The position numbers and the translations under genes are program-made. A model generated the notes under the pieces. That model ran no database searches, was not told the origin of the DNA, and saw nothing but the letters and a program-made list of their open reading frames with translations. Shown here one piece after another: positions 40,484 through 49,107 of a DNA stretch of 63,941 bases. The DNA comes from DASVRA01 sp036388855 (lineage in GTDB: Bacteria > Pseudomonadota > Alphaproteobacteria > Caulobacterales > Caulobacteraceae): assembly GCA_036388855.1 (NCBI GenBank), contig DASVRA010000003.1, positions 1 to 63,941 on the forward strand, written 5' to 3'. Position 1 is the first letter of the stretch; every line of letters starts with the position of its first letter.

Positions 40484-41764
40484 TCAGCCGGGCTTCAGCT
40501 CCCCTGCCGCCCCCCGCTCGCCGGCGAGCCGCGCCTTTATCGCCGGCCCGTCGATGACGCCTGTCGCCAGGCGCATCAGGATCATTGCCGAGAGCTGGGC
40601 GCGTTCGGCGAAGCTGGCGGGCCAAGCGTATTCGCCGGACGAATGGATGTCGCCCCCGCATACGCCCAGGCTGTCGGCGTTGGGGGCCCCGGCGGCGAAC
40701 AGGTTATTGCCTTCGCAGACGCCGCCGGAGGGCCTCCATGACACCTGCTGGCCGATGGTCCGACCGGCCTCCGCAATGGCTTCGAACAAGGACTGCTGGG
40801 CGCCCTTGAAAGGCTTGGGGGGGCGGGTGAAGCCGCCGAACACCTCCGCTGTGACGCCCTGGGAGTTGATCTCACGCACCGCCTCCCCCACCGCCCATTC
40901 GGCCCAGCTCAGGTCGGCCGGCTCCGGAGCGCGGATGTTGAAGCGCAGGACCGCGGCGTCCGGCACCACGTTCAGCGGCCCGCCGCCATCGATCCGGGCG
41001 ATGTTGATGGTGACGCCTTCGCGCTTGCCGTTGAGGCCGTCGAGATACGCCCCCAGCCGCGCCGCGGCGCCGACCGCGTTGCGCCCGGTGCCGAAGTCGC
41101 GGCCAGCATGGGCGGCGCGGCCGCGGATCAGCACATGGAAATTGCCCGAGCCCTTGCGCGCCGCCGCGAGCGCGCCGTCGCCCAGCGCCGGCTCGTAGGT
41201 AAGGCCGACGTGGGCGCCGGCGCCGAGCTCGGCCAGCAGCGGGGCCGAGGCGGGCGAGCCGATCTCCTCGTCGGGTGAAAGAAGCACCCGGTAGCCCAGC
41301 GCCTCGCGGCCTTCGAAAGTTTCAAACGCCTCCAGCGCGGCCAGCATGACGCTCAAGCCGCCCTTCATGTCCGCGATCCCCGGGCCGACCAAAGCGCCGT
41401 CCGAGCGGGTGCTCACCTGCTGAAAGGGGCTGTCGGGGGAGTAGACGGTGTCGTAGTGGCCGGTCAGGGCGGCTTGCACCGGCGCCTCCGGCCGTACGGT
41501 GAGCAGCAGGGCGTCGGGGTGGGTCAGCCCGGCTTCGCGCCCGCCGGCGTCGATCTCCACCGTCGGCCGCAGCGGCATGCGGCGCAGCATGCCGGGCAGC
41601 CGCGCCAGCACCGGCTCCAGCGCCTCGCGCTGCCGCTCCAGCCCCGGATAGTTGCGGCTGCCGGAGTTGATCTCGGCCCAAGCCACGGCGCGATTCACGA
41701 TTTCAGTGCCGCGCCCGGCAATGCGGTCCAGCACCGCCCGCTCGGCCGGTTCAGGCGAGAGCAT
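40484..41764 (-). CDS. M20-family hydrolase in the arginine succinyltransferase operon
   Basis: This 426-residue dizinc hydrolase belongs to the M20 family (ArgE/DapE/CPG2-like). All metal ligands are visible: the HxD in LTGHYDTVYSPDSP near residue 100, the bridging Asp in VGPGIADMKGGLSVML near residue 128, the Glu pair in LSPDEEIGSPAS near residue 161, and the C-terminal His in GGDIHSSGEYAW near residue 378. It overlaps astB by 14 bases and is the last gene of the ast operon. AstE, the M14-type succinylglutamate desuccinylase, is absent from the visible operon. Because the M20 enzyme DapE removes succinate from a similar amide, this protein is a good candidate for that last step (inference). 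Confidence 0.8.
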   Translation of the reverse strand: MLSPEPAERAVLDRIAGRGTEIVNRAVAWAEINSGSRNYPGLERQREALEPVLARLPGMLRRMPLRPTVEIDAGGREAGLTHPDALLLTVRPEAPVQAALTGHYDTVYSPDSPFQQVSTRSDGALVGPGIADMKGGLSVMLAALEAFETFEGREALGYRVLLSPDEEIGSPASAPLLAELGAGAHVGLTYEPALGDGALAAARKGSGNFHVLIRGRAAHAGRDFGTGRNAVGAAARLGAYLDGLNGKREGVTINIARIDGGGPLNVVPDAAVLRFNIRAPEPADLSWAEWAVGEAVREINSQGVTAEVFGGFTRPPKPFKGAQQSLFEAIAEAGRTIGQQVSWRPSGGVCEGNNLFAAGAPNADSLGVCGGDIHSSGEYAWPASFAERAQLSAMILMRLATGVIDGPAIKARLAGERGAAGELKPG

Positions 41765-43037
41765 CGATCGTCGCGGAGAGTTCGGCGTGGGCGGCGCGGG
41801 CCTGCGCCCACAGCGCCGGGTCGGCGAGGTCCGAGGGCGCGATGGTTTCCGGCCAGGCGCGCTCCACCAGCCGCGCCAGCGCCTCCCACTTCCGTTCATC
41901 CAGCAGGAACCGCGGGTCGATGGCCGCGCGAGCTTGCTCGGACACGGGCACGCGCAGGCGCAGGCACGCAGGGCCGCCGCCGTTCCTCATGCTTTCGCGC
42001 ACGTCGGCAACGATCACGTCCTGAACCACGCCTTCGGACAGCATCCGGTCGACCTCGCTCCAAACCGACAGACGCGCGCGGCTCTCGACCGGCAACACCA
42101 GCGCCATGCCGCCTTCGGGCAGGGTGACCAGCTGCGAGTTGAACAGGTAACAGGCGACGGCGTCCTCGAGGCTCACCCCGCGGGTTTCGAATACGCGGAG
42201 GCGGGGGATGCGGCGCTCCAGCGCCTCGTAAAGCCGCTCCTTGTCGTCGTAGGCATCGGGGTGGGCGAGCAGCAGGGTCTCGTTGGCCACGGCGACCACA
42301 TCGTTGTGGAAGGCGCCGGCGTCGATGGCGGCCTGAGACTGGCGCGCGAGGATCGCCGTGTCGGCCCCGAGGCCGGCCAAGCGCGCGACAGCCTCGCTGG
42401 CCCGGCGGCTCTGGCGCTCGGGATAGCGGCCGGCGCGATCCTCCTGCCCATGGACGAAGACGTTCATGCCGCGCTCGCCGTGGCCGGCGGACAGACGCAT
42501 GTGGTTGGCTGCGCCCTCGTCGGAGAAGTGGCGGCCGTGGGGCAGGGGAGGGTGGACGGCGAAGAAAAGCTCGTCGGCGAAGACGGTCTTGAGGCGGGCA
42601 TAAGTCTGCTCCGCCTCGAAGGCACGGTGCATCATGGTGGCGAGGTTGGCGGTCACCAGGTGGGTGCGGCCGTCGCCGGAGTCGGGCGCGGCAATCACGG
42701 TCGCGGCGTTGGCGGTCCACATGGCGGAAGCCGAGAAGGCGCGGCGGAACAGCTCAGGGTCTTCGTCCAGCGCCGCCTTCAGCACCTGGTCGTCCGAACC
42801 CTTGAAACCGAGCGCGCGCAGCAGCTGGGCGTCCGGGCGGAACAAAGGCGGCAGGAAACCCTGAAGCAGGCCCAGGTCCATCAGCCGCTTCATCTTGCCC
42901 AGGCCCTGCAGCGCCGCCTGGCGGGGGTGCGAGACGTCGCCGGCGTTGGTCGCCGAGGCGACGTTGCCGAGTGACAGGCCGGCGTAGTTGTGGGTGGGGC
43001 CGACCAGGCCGTCGAAATTGACTTCACGGAAGCTCAC
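41751..43037 (-). CDS. astB: N-succinylarginine dihydrolase
   Basis: This 428-residue enzyme catalyses the second step of the arginine succinyltransferase pathway, turning succinylarginine into succinylornithine, carbon dioxide and ammonia. It begins REVNFDGLVGPTHNYAGLS, a hallmark of AstB, and shows the conserved segments HPRQAALQGLGKMKRLMDLG, NAATVIAAPD, DAGAFHNDVVAVAN and the C-terminal SMRNGGGPACLRLRVPVS with the catalytic Cys at about residue 360. Its start overlaps the astD stop. Length is normal. Confidence 0.97.
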   Translation of the reverse strand: MSFREVNFDGLVGPTHNYAGLSLGNVASATNAGDVSHPRQAALQGLGKMKRLMDLGLLQGFLPPLFRPDAQLLRALGFKGSDDQVLKAALDEDPELFRRAFSASAMWTANAATVIAAPDSGDGRTHLVTANLATMMHRAFEAEQTYARLKTVFADELFFAVHPPLPHGRHFSDEGAANHMRLSAGHGERGMNVFVHGQEDRAGRYPERQSRRASEAVARLAGLGADTAILARQSQAAIDAGAFHNDVVAVANETLLLAHPDAYDDKERLYEALERRIPRLRVFETRGVSLEDAVACYLFNSQLVTLPEGGMALVLPVESRARLSVWSEVDRMLSEGVVQDVIVADVRESMRNGGGPACLRLRVPVSEQARAAIDPRFLLDERKWEALARLVERAWPETIAPSDLADPALWAQARAAHAELSATIDALA

Positions 43038-44455
43038 GCGGCCACCCCCACCGTGATGCGGAAGTCGGTGCGTTCCGTCTCCAAGCTGGCGACCGGATAG
43101 GCCGAGTAGTCGGCCGCATAGTAGGCGCTTGGGCGGTGATTGCCCGACAGGCCGACACCACCGAACGGGGCGGCGGAAGAGGCGCCGGTGGTCGGTCGGT
43201 TCCAGTTGATCACGCCCGCCCGGATCTCAAGCCAAAAGCGGCCGTAGAGCGCCTCGTCGGCGCTGATCAGTCCGGCCAGAAGGCCGAAGCGGGTGTTGTT
43301 GGCCTCCCTGACGGCGGCGTCGAAATCGGAGACGCGGATCACCTGGAGCAGCGGCCCGAACACCTCCTCGTCCGGCCGCTCTCGCGCGTCCGTGACGTCG
43401 ATCAGGCCGGAGGAGAGCAGGGGCTTTCCCTCCATCAGCCTCTGCATCGGCCGCAAGACGCGTCCGCCCAAGCCGGCCAGCCTCTCCTGTGCCTTCAGCA
43501 GCTCGTCGGCGGCGGCGTTGTCGATCACCGGCCCCATGAACGGCGGCGGCTCGTCGAACGGGCAGCCGACGCGGATGCGCCCGGTCAGCGCCAGCAGCGC
43601 CTCGATCACCCGGTCGCCCTCACCCCCTCGCGGCAGGATCAGCCGCCTAGCGCAGGAGCAGCGCTGACCGGCGGAGACGTAGGCGGACTGAACGATCAGG
43701 TGAGCGGCGGCCTCGGCGTCGGCGGCGTCCCACACTACCAGCGGACTGTTGCCGCCGAGCTCCAGCGCCAGGATCCTGCCCGGCTGGTCGGCCAGAGCCT
43801 GGTGGATCGCGCGGCCCGCCGGCAGCCCGCCGGTGAACAGCACCCCGTCCACGCGCGCGTGCGCCACCAGCGCCTGCCCGGCTTCAATCCCGCCGACCAC
43901 GACCTGCAACGCATCCTCCGGCACACCGGCTTCGCGCCACAGCTCGGCCAGCATCAGGCCGCTCGCTGGCGTCTTCTCGCTCGGCTTGAACACCACCGCG
44001 TTGCCGGCGATCAGCGCCGGCGCGATGTGGCCGTTGGGCAGGTGCATGGGGAAGTTGAAGGGCCCCACCACCGCCATCACCCCATGCGGCTTATGGCGGA
44101 CCGCCTGGCGCACACCCGCCGCCTCGCTGACGCTCTCGCCGGTGCGGTCCTCGTGGGCCGCGAGCGAGATGGCGGCCTTGCCGGCCACGCTGTCGGCCTC
44201 GGTCAGCGTCTCCCAGAAGGGCTTGCCGGTCTCGCGCGACAGCAGTCGCGCCACCTCCTCGCGCCGCGCCTTGACCAGTTCGGCGAAGCGCGCCGCTACC
44301 TGGGCCCGCGCCTCCAGCGGGCGCGCGGCCCAGTCACGGAAGCCTTCCGCCGCGCGCGCGACCGCTGCCTCCACCTCGGCGGCGCCGGCGGCGGGGCCAC
44401 GCCAGACTGTCTCCCCGGTGCAGGGGTCGAGCGAGACCACCTCAGAAGGGGGCAT
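43034..44455 (-). CDS. astD: Succinylglutamate-semialdehyde dehydrogenase
   Basis: This 473-residue NAD-dependent aldehyde dehydrogenase oxidises N-succinylglutamate semialdehyde, the fourth step of the arginine succinyltransferase pathway. The oxyanion-hole Asn lies in MAVVGPFNFPMHLPNGHIAP near residue 146, the catalytic Glu in LELGGNSPLVVWD near residue 240 and the catalytic Cys in SAGQRCSCARRLILP near residue 276. The start at 44455 is an ATG; a TTG 30 bases upstream is possible. The gene overlaps astA by 14 bases and astB by 4 bases, so the operon is tightly coupled. Confidence 0.95.
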   Translation of the reverse strand: MPPSEVVSLDPCTGETVWRGPAAGAAEVEAAVARAAEGFRDWAARPLEARAQVAARFAELVKARREEVARLLSRETGKPFWETLTEADSVAGKAAISLAAHEDRTGESVSEAAGVRQAVRHKPHGVMAVVGPFNFPMHLPNGHIAPALIAGNAVVFKPSEKTPASGLMLAELWREAGVPEDALQVVVGGIEAGQALVAHARVDGVLFTGGLPAGRAIHQALADQPGRILALELGGNSPLVVWDAADAEAAAHLIVQSAYVSAGQRCSCARRLILPRGGEGDRVIEALLALTGRIRVGCPFDEPPPFMGPVIDNAAADELLKAQERLAGLGGRVLRPMQRLMEGKPLLSSGLIDVTDARERPDEEVFGPLLQVIRVSDFDAAVREANNTRFGLLAGLISADEALYGRFWLEIRAGVINWNRPTTGASSAAPFGGVGLSGNHRPSAYYAADYSAYPVASLETERTDFRITVGVAA

Positions 44456-45464
44456 GGCGGATCCGCTCTCCAGGCTGGACGTCAAGGCATTCGGCCAGGG
44501 CGGCCGAGACCACCGCGTCCTCTCCGACGCGGGTCACCCGCCCGCGCGCGCAGCGGAACTCGCGCGAATGCCCGGCGCAGACCAGGCTGTCCACCCCGCC
44601 CGCCACCTCGCCGCCGACGCGAGCGACCGTCGACACCAGCGCCTCGCGCACGCAGCGCAGGTTGGCGACCTCGGTGTGGATCGTCGGCCCGCCGTCGAAG
44701 ATGTCGACGTAGTCCTCATCGCGAAACCCCTCCGCCAGCAGCAGATCGTAGGCGCGCCGGCCGTCCTTGTGCGGCTGTCCCAGCGCTTCTTGAGCTTCCT
44801 TGGGCAACAGATTGACGTAGATGGGGAACTTCGGGCCGAGGTCGGCGATGAACTGGTTGCCGTGGAGCGCGTTCAGCCGGTCTGCCTCGCCGAAGTCCAT
44901 CCCGTAGAACTTGCGCCCCACCGCGTCCCAGAACGGGGAGCCCCCGTCCTCGTCCTGTACCCCCCGCAGCTCGGCCACGATGTGTTCGCCGAACCAGTAG
45001 CGATGCTCGGCGATAAACAGGTAGCGCCCGCGCGACATCAACCGCCCCGCCCCCGACCCCCGCAAGCTGGAGTCGAGGAACAGGCCCCCCACCTCGGCAT
45101 GGCCCTCGAAGTCGTTGACCAGGCTCAGCACATGGAAGCTGACTGTCCGCTTCAAGTCGCGCGAGGACTGCGACACCCGGCTCATCTTGTAGGAATAGAA
45201 CGGCCACTCCGCGCCCACTCGTGACACCATCATCCCGGTGCCGGCGACCCGCCCAGCGGCTTCCAGCACCAGCATCATCGGCTGCGCCGCGCCAGGGTCG
45301 GCGGCGTCCAGTTCGGCGACCGAGGCTGCGATGCGCGAGGCCAATTCGTCGCGGTCTGGCGGCAGGTTGGTCATGCCGGGGCCGGCGGTGAGCGCGAGGG
45401 CGTAGAGGCCGTCCACGTCCTCGATCGCCGCCGCCCTGACCTTCAGCTGCAGTTGCTCCGCCAT
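44442..45464 (-). CDS. astA: Arginine N-succinyltransferase
   Basis: This 340-residue GNAT-type acyltransferase joins succinyl-CoA to the alpha-amino group of arginine, the first step of ammonia-producing arginine breakdown. Typical AstA features are DVDGLYALALTAGPGMTNLP near residue 17, the FYSYKMSRVSQSSRDLKR segment near residue 93, a central EVGGLFLDSSLRGSGAGRLM stretch near residue 122 that holds the acetyl-CoA site, and EDYVDIFDGGPTIHTEVANL near residue 253. It is the first gene of the operon in view. The pathway transaminase gene astC is not in the window; ArgD often does that job. Confidence 0.96.
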   Translation of the reverse strand: MAEQLQLKVRAAAIEDVDGLYALALTAGPGMTNLPPDRDELASRIAASVAELDAADPGAAQPMMLVLEAAGRVAGTGMMVSRVGAEWPFYSYKMSRVSQSSRDLKRTVSFHVLSLVNDFEGHAEVGGLFLDSSLRGSGAGRLMSRGRYLFIAEHRYWFGEHIVAELRGVQDEDGGSPFWDAVGRKFYGMDFGEADRLNALHGNQFIADLGPKFPIYVNLLPKEAQEALGQPHKDGRRAYDLLLAEGFRDEDYVDIFDGGPTIHTEVANLRCVREALVSTVARVGGEVAGGVDSLVCAGHSREFRCARGRVTRVGEDAVVSAALAECLDVQPGERIRHAPF

Positions 45465-45553
45465 GCCGTCCCGGCCGCCGCGAGGCCGCCCGCCGGGCCC
45501 CGGAGCTTCCTAGGCCATCTCAGGTGAAGCCGGAAGTGTGGGCGGGTGGAGGA

Positions 45554-45627
45554 TGGAGGCCTGGCCGAGAATCGAACTCGGGTGCGCGGATTTGCAGTCC
45601 GCTGCGTAACCACTCCGCCACCAGGCC
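45554..45627 (-). tRNA. tRNA-Cys (GCA anticodon)
   Basis: The minus strand gives a full cloverleaf: acceptor GGCCTGG at the 5-prime end (45627-45621) paired with CCAGGCC, a discriminator U, and encoded CCA at 45556-45554. The anticodon stem-loop reads CGGACTGCAAATCCG, giving anticodon GCA for cysteine, and the T arm contains GTTCGATTC. The mature length is 74 nt, normal for tRNA-Cys. It lies between the ast operon promoter region and the divergent PCMT-like gene. Confidence 0.97.
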
Positions 45628-45750
45628 GTCCGGGGGAGGCGCTGAGCTAGCAGGCGCGCCCTGGTTCGGCAATCATGGCCGCCGCCGCATTGCGCTCCGG
45701 TTAAGGCGGCGGCATAAGCCCGCGTCCCGCCCAGCCGCCCGCCAGCCCTG

Positions 45751-46323
45751 ATGACCTTCGACTTCGCCGCCGCCCGGCTGAACATGGTGGAGAGTCAGGT
45801 GCGCACCCAGGACGTCACCGACACCGCCGTGCAGGACGCCATGATGGCGGTGGCGCGCGAAGCCATCGTACCGCCCGGGCGAGCGGCGATCGCCTACGCC
45901 GACTCCGAAATCCCCTACGGCGAGGGCCGCTGCCTGATGCGCCCGCGCGACATCGGCAAGGTGCTGCAGGCGCTGCATCCCCGCGCCGGCGAACGCGCCT
46001 TGGCCATCGCCGCGCCCTACGCCGCCGCCGTGCTCGAGGCGATGGGGCTGGTGGTCGAGCGGTTCGACGCGCCCGACCTGCGCGACTGCCCGCCCGGCCC
46101 CTATGACGTGATCGTCTGCGAAGGCTCGGTGGACCGGACGCCTGATAATTGGACCCGTGCGCTCGGTCCTGGCGGGCGGCTGTGCGCGGTGGAGCGGCGC
46201 GGGCCGGTCGGCAAGGCGCGGCTCTACGTCCGCACTGATGAGGGCATCGCGTCGCGCGAAGCGTTCGACTGCATGGCCCCGCTGCTGCCGGGCTTCATGC
46301 CGCAGGCGCAATTCGTGTTCTGA
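45751..46323 (+). CDS. Divergent protein-L-isoaspartate O-methyltransferase-like protein
   Basis: This 190-residue protein resembles PCMT enzymes, which methylate isoaspartate in damaged proteins. The family outline is kept: LNMVESQVRTQDVTDTAVQD at the N terminus, VAREAIVPPGRAAIAYAD near residue 33, and YDVIVCEGSVDRTPDNWTRA near residue 115. The SAM-binding motif I, normally a VLEIGTGSGY-type glycine loop, reads ALAIAAPYAAAVLEAMG, with no GxG. SAM binding may therefore be weak or lost. The gene stands upstream of tolC, an arrangement I recall from Caulobacter relatives, which suggests a kept but altered role. Confidence 0.78.
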   Translation: MTFDFAAARLNMVESQVRTQDVTDTAVQDAMMAVAREAIVPPGRAAIAYADSEIPYGEGRCLMRPRDIGKVLQALHPRAGERALAIAAPYAAAVLEAMGLVVERFDAPDLRDCPPGPYDVIVCEGSVDRTPDNWTRALGPGGRLCAVERRGPVGKARLYVRTDEGIASREAFDCMAPLLPGFMPQAQFVF

Positions 46324-46432
46324 CGCTTCCACAGGGGCGCCAAAGGTTTAAGTAGCCGCCGCAACCGCGCGCCCCACGGGCGCCACAGTGGCTCCGCAGA
46401 GAGCCCGCCGTCAGGAGGGGTCGCGAAGGTTC

Positions 46433-48277
46433 ATGGCTGTTGGCTTGAGAGGGCGACTGACCGCCGCCGCCTGCGGGGCCGCGCTGTGCGCGGCCGCGGG
46501 CGCGTCTGCGGCCGAGACCCTGGCCGACGCCATCGCGCTCGCCTACCAGACCAACCCGACGCTGGCCGCCCAGCGCGCGAACCTGCGCTTCATCGAAGAG
46601 GGGATCGTACAGGCGCGCGCCGGCCTGCGCCCCAGCGTCAACGCCCAGGTGTCGGGCGAGTACCAGCGGCTCGGCGCCCGCACCGGCCAGCTCGGCAATA
46701 CCACGCCCGCCCAGGAGACCCAGCAGGCGTCGGCCCAGCTCAACTTCTCTCAGCCGCTCTACACCGGCGGCCGCGTCACCGCGCAGACCCGCTCGGCGGA
46801 GGCCGACACGCTGTCGGAGCGCGAGACGCTGCGCCAGACCGAGGCCGACGTGGTCCAGCAGGTGATCCAGGCCTATGTGAACGTCCGGCGTGACCTCCAG
46901 GCGCTGGCCATCCGGCGCGAGAACGTCGAGATCCTCCAGCGCCAGGTGCGCGAGACCCGCATCCGCTTCGAGGCCGGCGAGGTGACCAAGACGGACGTGG
47001 CCCAATCGGAGGCCCAGCTGGCCCAGTCGCAGGCGCAGCTGGCCAACGCCCAGGCGCAGCTAGCGCTGAGCCGCGCGGCCTACGCCAACGTGGTGGGCCA
47101 GAGCCCCGGGGAGCTGGCGCCCGAGCCGCCGCTGAAGCTCCCGGCCACCATCGAGCAGGCCTTCGACCGGGCGCAGGAGTTCAACCCGCAAATCCGCTCC
47201 GCCGAATATTCGCGGCAGTCGGCGGTGGCCCAGCTGGCCCAGGCCAAGGCGGCGCGGCGGCCATCGGTGAGCCTGAACGGCTCGGTCGGCTACACCGGCT
47301 CGCGGGCGCAGCCGTTCACCGGCGGCCTCGACTCCAGCGCCTTCTTCGACTTCACCCAGGCTACCGTCACCCTGACCCAGCCGCTCTTCTCCGGCGGCGC
47401 CATCAGCTCCCAAATTCGCCAGGCGGTCGAGCGCGAGAACTTCTTTCGCACCCAGTTGGAGGGCGCCCGCCGCAACACCGTGCAGCAGCTGTCGCAGGGC
47501 TGGAACCAGCTGCTCGCCGCGCGCGCCAGCATCGCCGCGGGCGAGGAACAGGTGCGCGCGGCCCGCATCGCCTTCGAGGGCGCCCAGGCCGAGCAGGCGG
47601 TGGGCCTGCGCACCACGCTGGAGGTGCTGACCGCCCAGCAGGTGCTGCGCGACGCCGAGCTGGCGCTGGTCACCGCCCGCCGTGACGAGTACGTCGCCGC
47701 CGCCCTGGTGCTGAACGAGACCGGCCAGCTCGCCGCCGCCAACATTGTCGCCGACCTGCCCCAGGAGCCGCGCGGCCATGAGTTCGAGCGGCTGCAGAAG
47801 ACCACCGGCTACGTGCCTTGGGAGGAGGCGCTGAACCGGATCGACCAGCTCTACGATCCCGCCGACCTCAAGGAGCTGCCGCCCGCGCCCGACGAGCCGC
47901 TGGTGCTGGCGCCGCGCGACGCCGCCGCCAATCCGCCGCCGCCGACCTCAGCCCCCCCGCCGCCGGTGCAGAACCTGACGCCGTCCGCCCGGCCGCGGAC
48001 GCTGCCGGTTCCGTCGGACGCCGCCGCCGCGCCCTTGGCTCCTGCGGGAGGCGCCGCGCCCACCACGACCACGCAGCGCCCCGCCGTCACGGTCCAGTCC
48101 GCCAGGCCGCAGGCGCCCGCACAGCCGCGCCCGACGGTGGCGACCCCGCCGCCGGCGCGACCCTCGAATCAGGCGCCGCTGCCGCCCGGCTACCGCCCCA
48201 CGCCGGACCCCAACGTGGTCATCACCCTGCCGCCGCAGAGCGGACAGACCACGCCGCCCACCACGCCGCCTCGCTGA
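46433..48277 (+). CDS. tolC: TolC-family outer-membrane efflux/secretion channel
   Basis: This 614-residue outer-membrane factor has a signal peptide (about residues 1-25, ending AGASAAET). Two TolC repeats follow (ETLADAIALAYQTNPTLAAQ near residue 24; VFDRAQEF-type repeat start IEQAFDRAQEFNPQIRSAEY near residue 239) with long coiled-coil segments such as VAQSEAQLAQSQAQLANAQA. The family signature runs to about residue 460, after which about 140 residues of Pro/Ala/Thr-rich sequence form an unusual C-terminal tail; most TolC proteins are 430-530 residues. In Caulobacter the related RsaF proteins export the S-layer protein. It may serve type I secretion or drug efflux. Confidence 0.9.
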   Translation: MAVGLRGRLTAAACGAALCAAAGASAAETLADAIALAYQTNPTLAAQRANLRFIEEGIVQARAGLRPSVNAQVSGEYQRLGARTGQLGNTTPAQETQQASAQLNFSQPLYTGGRVTAQTRSAEADTLSERETLRQTEADVVQQVIQAYVNVRRDLQALAIRRENVEILQRQVRETRIRFEAGEVTKTDVAQSEAQLAQSQAQLANAQAQLALSRAAYANVVGQSPGELAPEPPLKLPATIEQAFDRAQEFNPQIRSAEYSRQSAVAQLAQAKAARRPSVSLNGSVGYTGSRAQPFTGGLDSSAFFDFTQATVTLTQPLFSGGAISSQIRQAVERENFFRTQLEGARRNTVQQLSQGWNQLLAARASIAAGEEQVRAARIAFEGAQAEQAVGLRTTLEVLTAQQVLRDAELALVTARRDEYVAAALVLNETGQLAAANIVADLPQEPRGHEFERLQKTTGYVPWEEALNRIDQLYDPADLKELPPAPDEPLVLAPRDAAANPPPPTSAPPPPVQNLTPSARPRTLPVPSDAAAAPLAPAGGAAPTTTTQRPAVTVQSARPQAPAQPRPTVATPPPARPSNQAPLPPGYRPTPDPNVVITLPPQSGQTTPPTTPPR

Positions 48278-48374
48278 GGCGAAGTTTTCGTTCGCGCGAC
48301 GAGAAAATTGCGCAGCGCCGCGCGCGCGCTTAGGCTAGGTGAACCGAGACACGGCCACAGCGCGCGGAGCCCCT

Positions 48375-48962
48375 ATGTCGGACACCAATCAGGAACCCAC
48401 CATGGAGGAGATCCTGGCCTCCATCCGCCGGATCATCTCCGAGGACGAGCCCGCGCCGGGCGCCGCCCCGGCGGCCGCCGGCGACGGCGGAGAGACGGCC
48501 TCCTCACCCGCGACGGTGAACACCGCCGACGAAGAGGTGCTGGACCTCACCGAGCGGGTGGAAGACGCAGGGGCTGCGATGGAGACGGTGGGCGACCTCG
48601 ACGTCTATTCTTCCCGCAATGCCCCTGTCGCCGAGCCCGCACCCCAACCCGAACCCGCGCGTCAGGAGGCGCCCCAGCCGATGCCAGAGCCGTCCTACCA
48701 GCCCGCCGCCGCCGCCTCCTCGTCCTCAGGCGCCGGTGACGACGGCCTGCTCAGCCAGTCCTCCGCCGCGAGCGCTGCGGCCGCCTTCGGTTCGCTGTCG
48801 CAGGCGCTGATGATGCCGCAGGAGGGCCGCTCGCTCGAAGATGTGGTGCGCGAGCTGCTGCGCCCGCTGCTGAAGGAATGGCTCGACGCCAACCTCCCCC
48901 AGATCGTCCAGGCCAAGGTCCAGGAAGAAGTGGAGCGCATCGCCCGCAGCCGGTCCCGCTAG
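48375..48962 (+). CDS. popZ: Polar organising protein PopZ
   Basis: This 195-residue protein is the PopZ scaffold (DUF2497 family), which forms the polar matrix that anchors ParB-parS and many cell-cycle proteins. The N-terminal client-binding helix is EPTMEEILASIRRIISEDEP (residues 8-27). The middle (about 30-135) is acidic and Pro-rich and presumably disordered, and the C-terminal oligomerisation helices are SLEDVVRELLRPLLKEWLDA and LPQIVQAKVQEEVERIARS. The start at 48375 directly precedes the conserved helix. The gene lies upstream of valS, as in Caulobacter. Confidence 0.95.
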   Translation: MSDTNQEPTMEEILASIRRIISEDEPAPGAAPAAAGDGGETASSPATVNTADEEVLDLTERVEDAGAAMETVGDLDVYSSRNAPVAEPAPQPEPARQEAPQPMPEPSYQPAAAASSSSGAGDDGLLSQSSAASAAAAFGSLSQALMMPQEGRSLEDVVRELLRPLLKEWLDANLPQIVQAKVQEEVERIARSRSR

Positions 48963-48998
48963 CACTCTCGAAGGAGCCGGATTTTCTAATCCGTTCAT

Positions 48999-49086
48999 TC
49001 CCGCGAAGGCGGGAATCCAGGCTTTTCCGCGCAAGCGGCCACCAAAAACACCTGGGTCCTCGCTTGCGCGGGGATGAGCGGGTGTT
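48999..49086. repeat. REP-like intergenic repeat pair
   Basis: Between popZ and valS are two related repeat units in opposite orientation. Unit one is CATTCCCGCGAAGGCGGGAA (48997-49016), whose core TTCCCGC/GCGGGAA is a hairpin. Unit two, read on the minus strand, is TCATCCCCGCGCAAGCGAGG, followed by ACCCAGG, around 49053-49078. A GCGCAAGCGG stretch at 49031-49040 is matched by its complement GCTTGCGCGG near 49063-49072. The CATCCCCGCGAAAGCGGGGA-type sequence is a widespread intergenic repeat in Caulobacterales and sphingomonads. It may add an RNA end structure after popZ. Confidence 0.6.
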
Positions 49087-49107
49087 TTAGCCACCCTGCG
49101 GTCCGCC

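Noticed and set aside
45751..46323. Pseudogene call for the PCMT-like gene
   Set aside because: The frame is complete, the outline is conserved and there is no frameshift; loss of one motif alone does not make it a pseudogene.
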